A stretch of DNA of 7,048 nucleotides from Clostridia bacterium (lineage in GTDB: Bacteria > Bacillota > Clostridia > Oscillospirales > Acutalibacteraceae), in contig CAAFMR010000297.1 of NCBI GenBank assembly GCA_900764115.1, forward strand, positions 1 through 7,048, written 5' to 3'. Under the pieces are notes generated by a model that saw only the letters and a program-made list of their open reading frames with translations, ran no database searches and was not told the origin of the DNA. Below, piece by piece: positions 6,853 to 7,048 of the stretch (positions within the stretch are counted from its first letter, which is position 1; each line of letters begins with the position of its first letter). The translations under genes and the position numbers were made by a program.

Positions 6853-7048
6853 TTATGTTGTGTTGAAGAATCCTTCATCCGACTTTCCCATCCGGCTTTC
6901 CAGCGCCTCTATCCGGGAAATCAGCGATCGTCCGTACGGATATGAAATCTGTGCGCCATCATATCCGGCACGCAGCGCCGCTTCCAGGCTCCCCTCGCAG
7001 GAGCAGATCGCTTGAAACAGGCGGATATTTTTCTGATGAGCATACGCA
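6853..7048 (-). CDS. C-terminal end of an unidentified protein, possibly a GDPD-like TIM barrel
   Basis: A frame enters from the right edge and runs 64 codons to the TAA at 6853-6855; the N-terminus lies outside the window. The visible part starts AYAHQKNIRLFQAICSCEGS, continues with LEAALRAGYDGAQISYPYG and ends in a short helical tail. A basic helix end, a strand, a Glu/Leu-rich helix, then 'G-Y-D-G' before a strand ending in 'YP' resembles the last two beta-alpha units of glycerophosphodiester phosphodiesterase-like barrels, which often end in 'GVDGI-x-TD-x-P'. That likeness is weak and rests on about 40 residues. The gene stops 54 bases before the surface-protein start with no evident terminator between, so it may be the preceding gene of the same operon. 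Confidence 0.55.
   Translation of the reverse strand, partial: AYAHQKNIRLFQAICSCEGSLEAALRAGYDGAQISYPYGRSLISRIEALESRMGKSDEGFFNTT

Overview
The window looks like a chromosomal fragment from a GC-rich anaerobic Firmicute, most likely a gut-type Clostridia member of the Oscillospiraceae/Ruminococcaceae kind. The clues are strong AAAGGAG-type ribosome binding sites, a Gram-positive lipoprotein with a long Ser/Asn/Gly tether, a very large repeat-built surface protein with a C-terminal membrane anchor, and a secreted GH13 enzyme. The lineage is an inference from style, not from a marker gene. All supported genes lie on the minus strand, so the window reads right to left as one probable operon.

In transcription order: (1) 7048-6853, the last 64 codons of an unidentified protein, perhaps the end of a TIM barrel. 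(2) 6798-2773, a 1341-residue cell-surface protein: signal peptide, seven tandem domains of about 140-180 residues, an acidic linker, one transmembrane helix and a basic tail. I do not recognise the repeated domain. (3) 2758-1322, a family 1 extracellular solute-binding lipoprotein of a sugar ABC transporter. Its frame is intact for 478 codons apart from one in-frame TAA at codon 54, between the lipobox and the tether. (4) 1298 to beyond the left edge, a secreted GH13 alpha-amylase-family enzyme with a recognisable catalytic triad, cut by the window.

The gaps are short: 54, 14 and 23 bases. The ribosome binding site of the solute-binding gene overlaps the stop codon of the surface protein, which points to co-transcription and coupled translation. 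The inferred job of the set is capture of an alpha-glucan-like polysaccharide at the surface, cleavage by the secreted GH13 enzyme, and binding of the released oligosaccharides for import. No ABC permease or ATPase gene is visible, so import would depend on genes outside the window.

The points most worth attention are the unrecognised seven-domain surface protein, in which domains 3-6 share a Cys/His set that domains 1-2 lack; a 72-base perfect repeat within otherwise diverged domains; the lone in-frame stop in the solute-binding gene; and the altered conserved region I of the GH13 enzyme. I saw no tRNA, rRNA, CRISPR array, insertion sequence or convincing terminator. No stretch above 300 bases lacks a gene.
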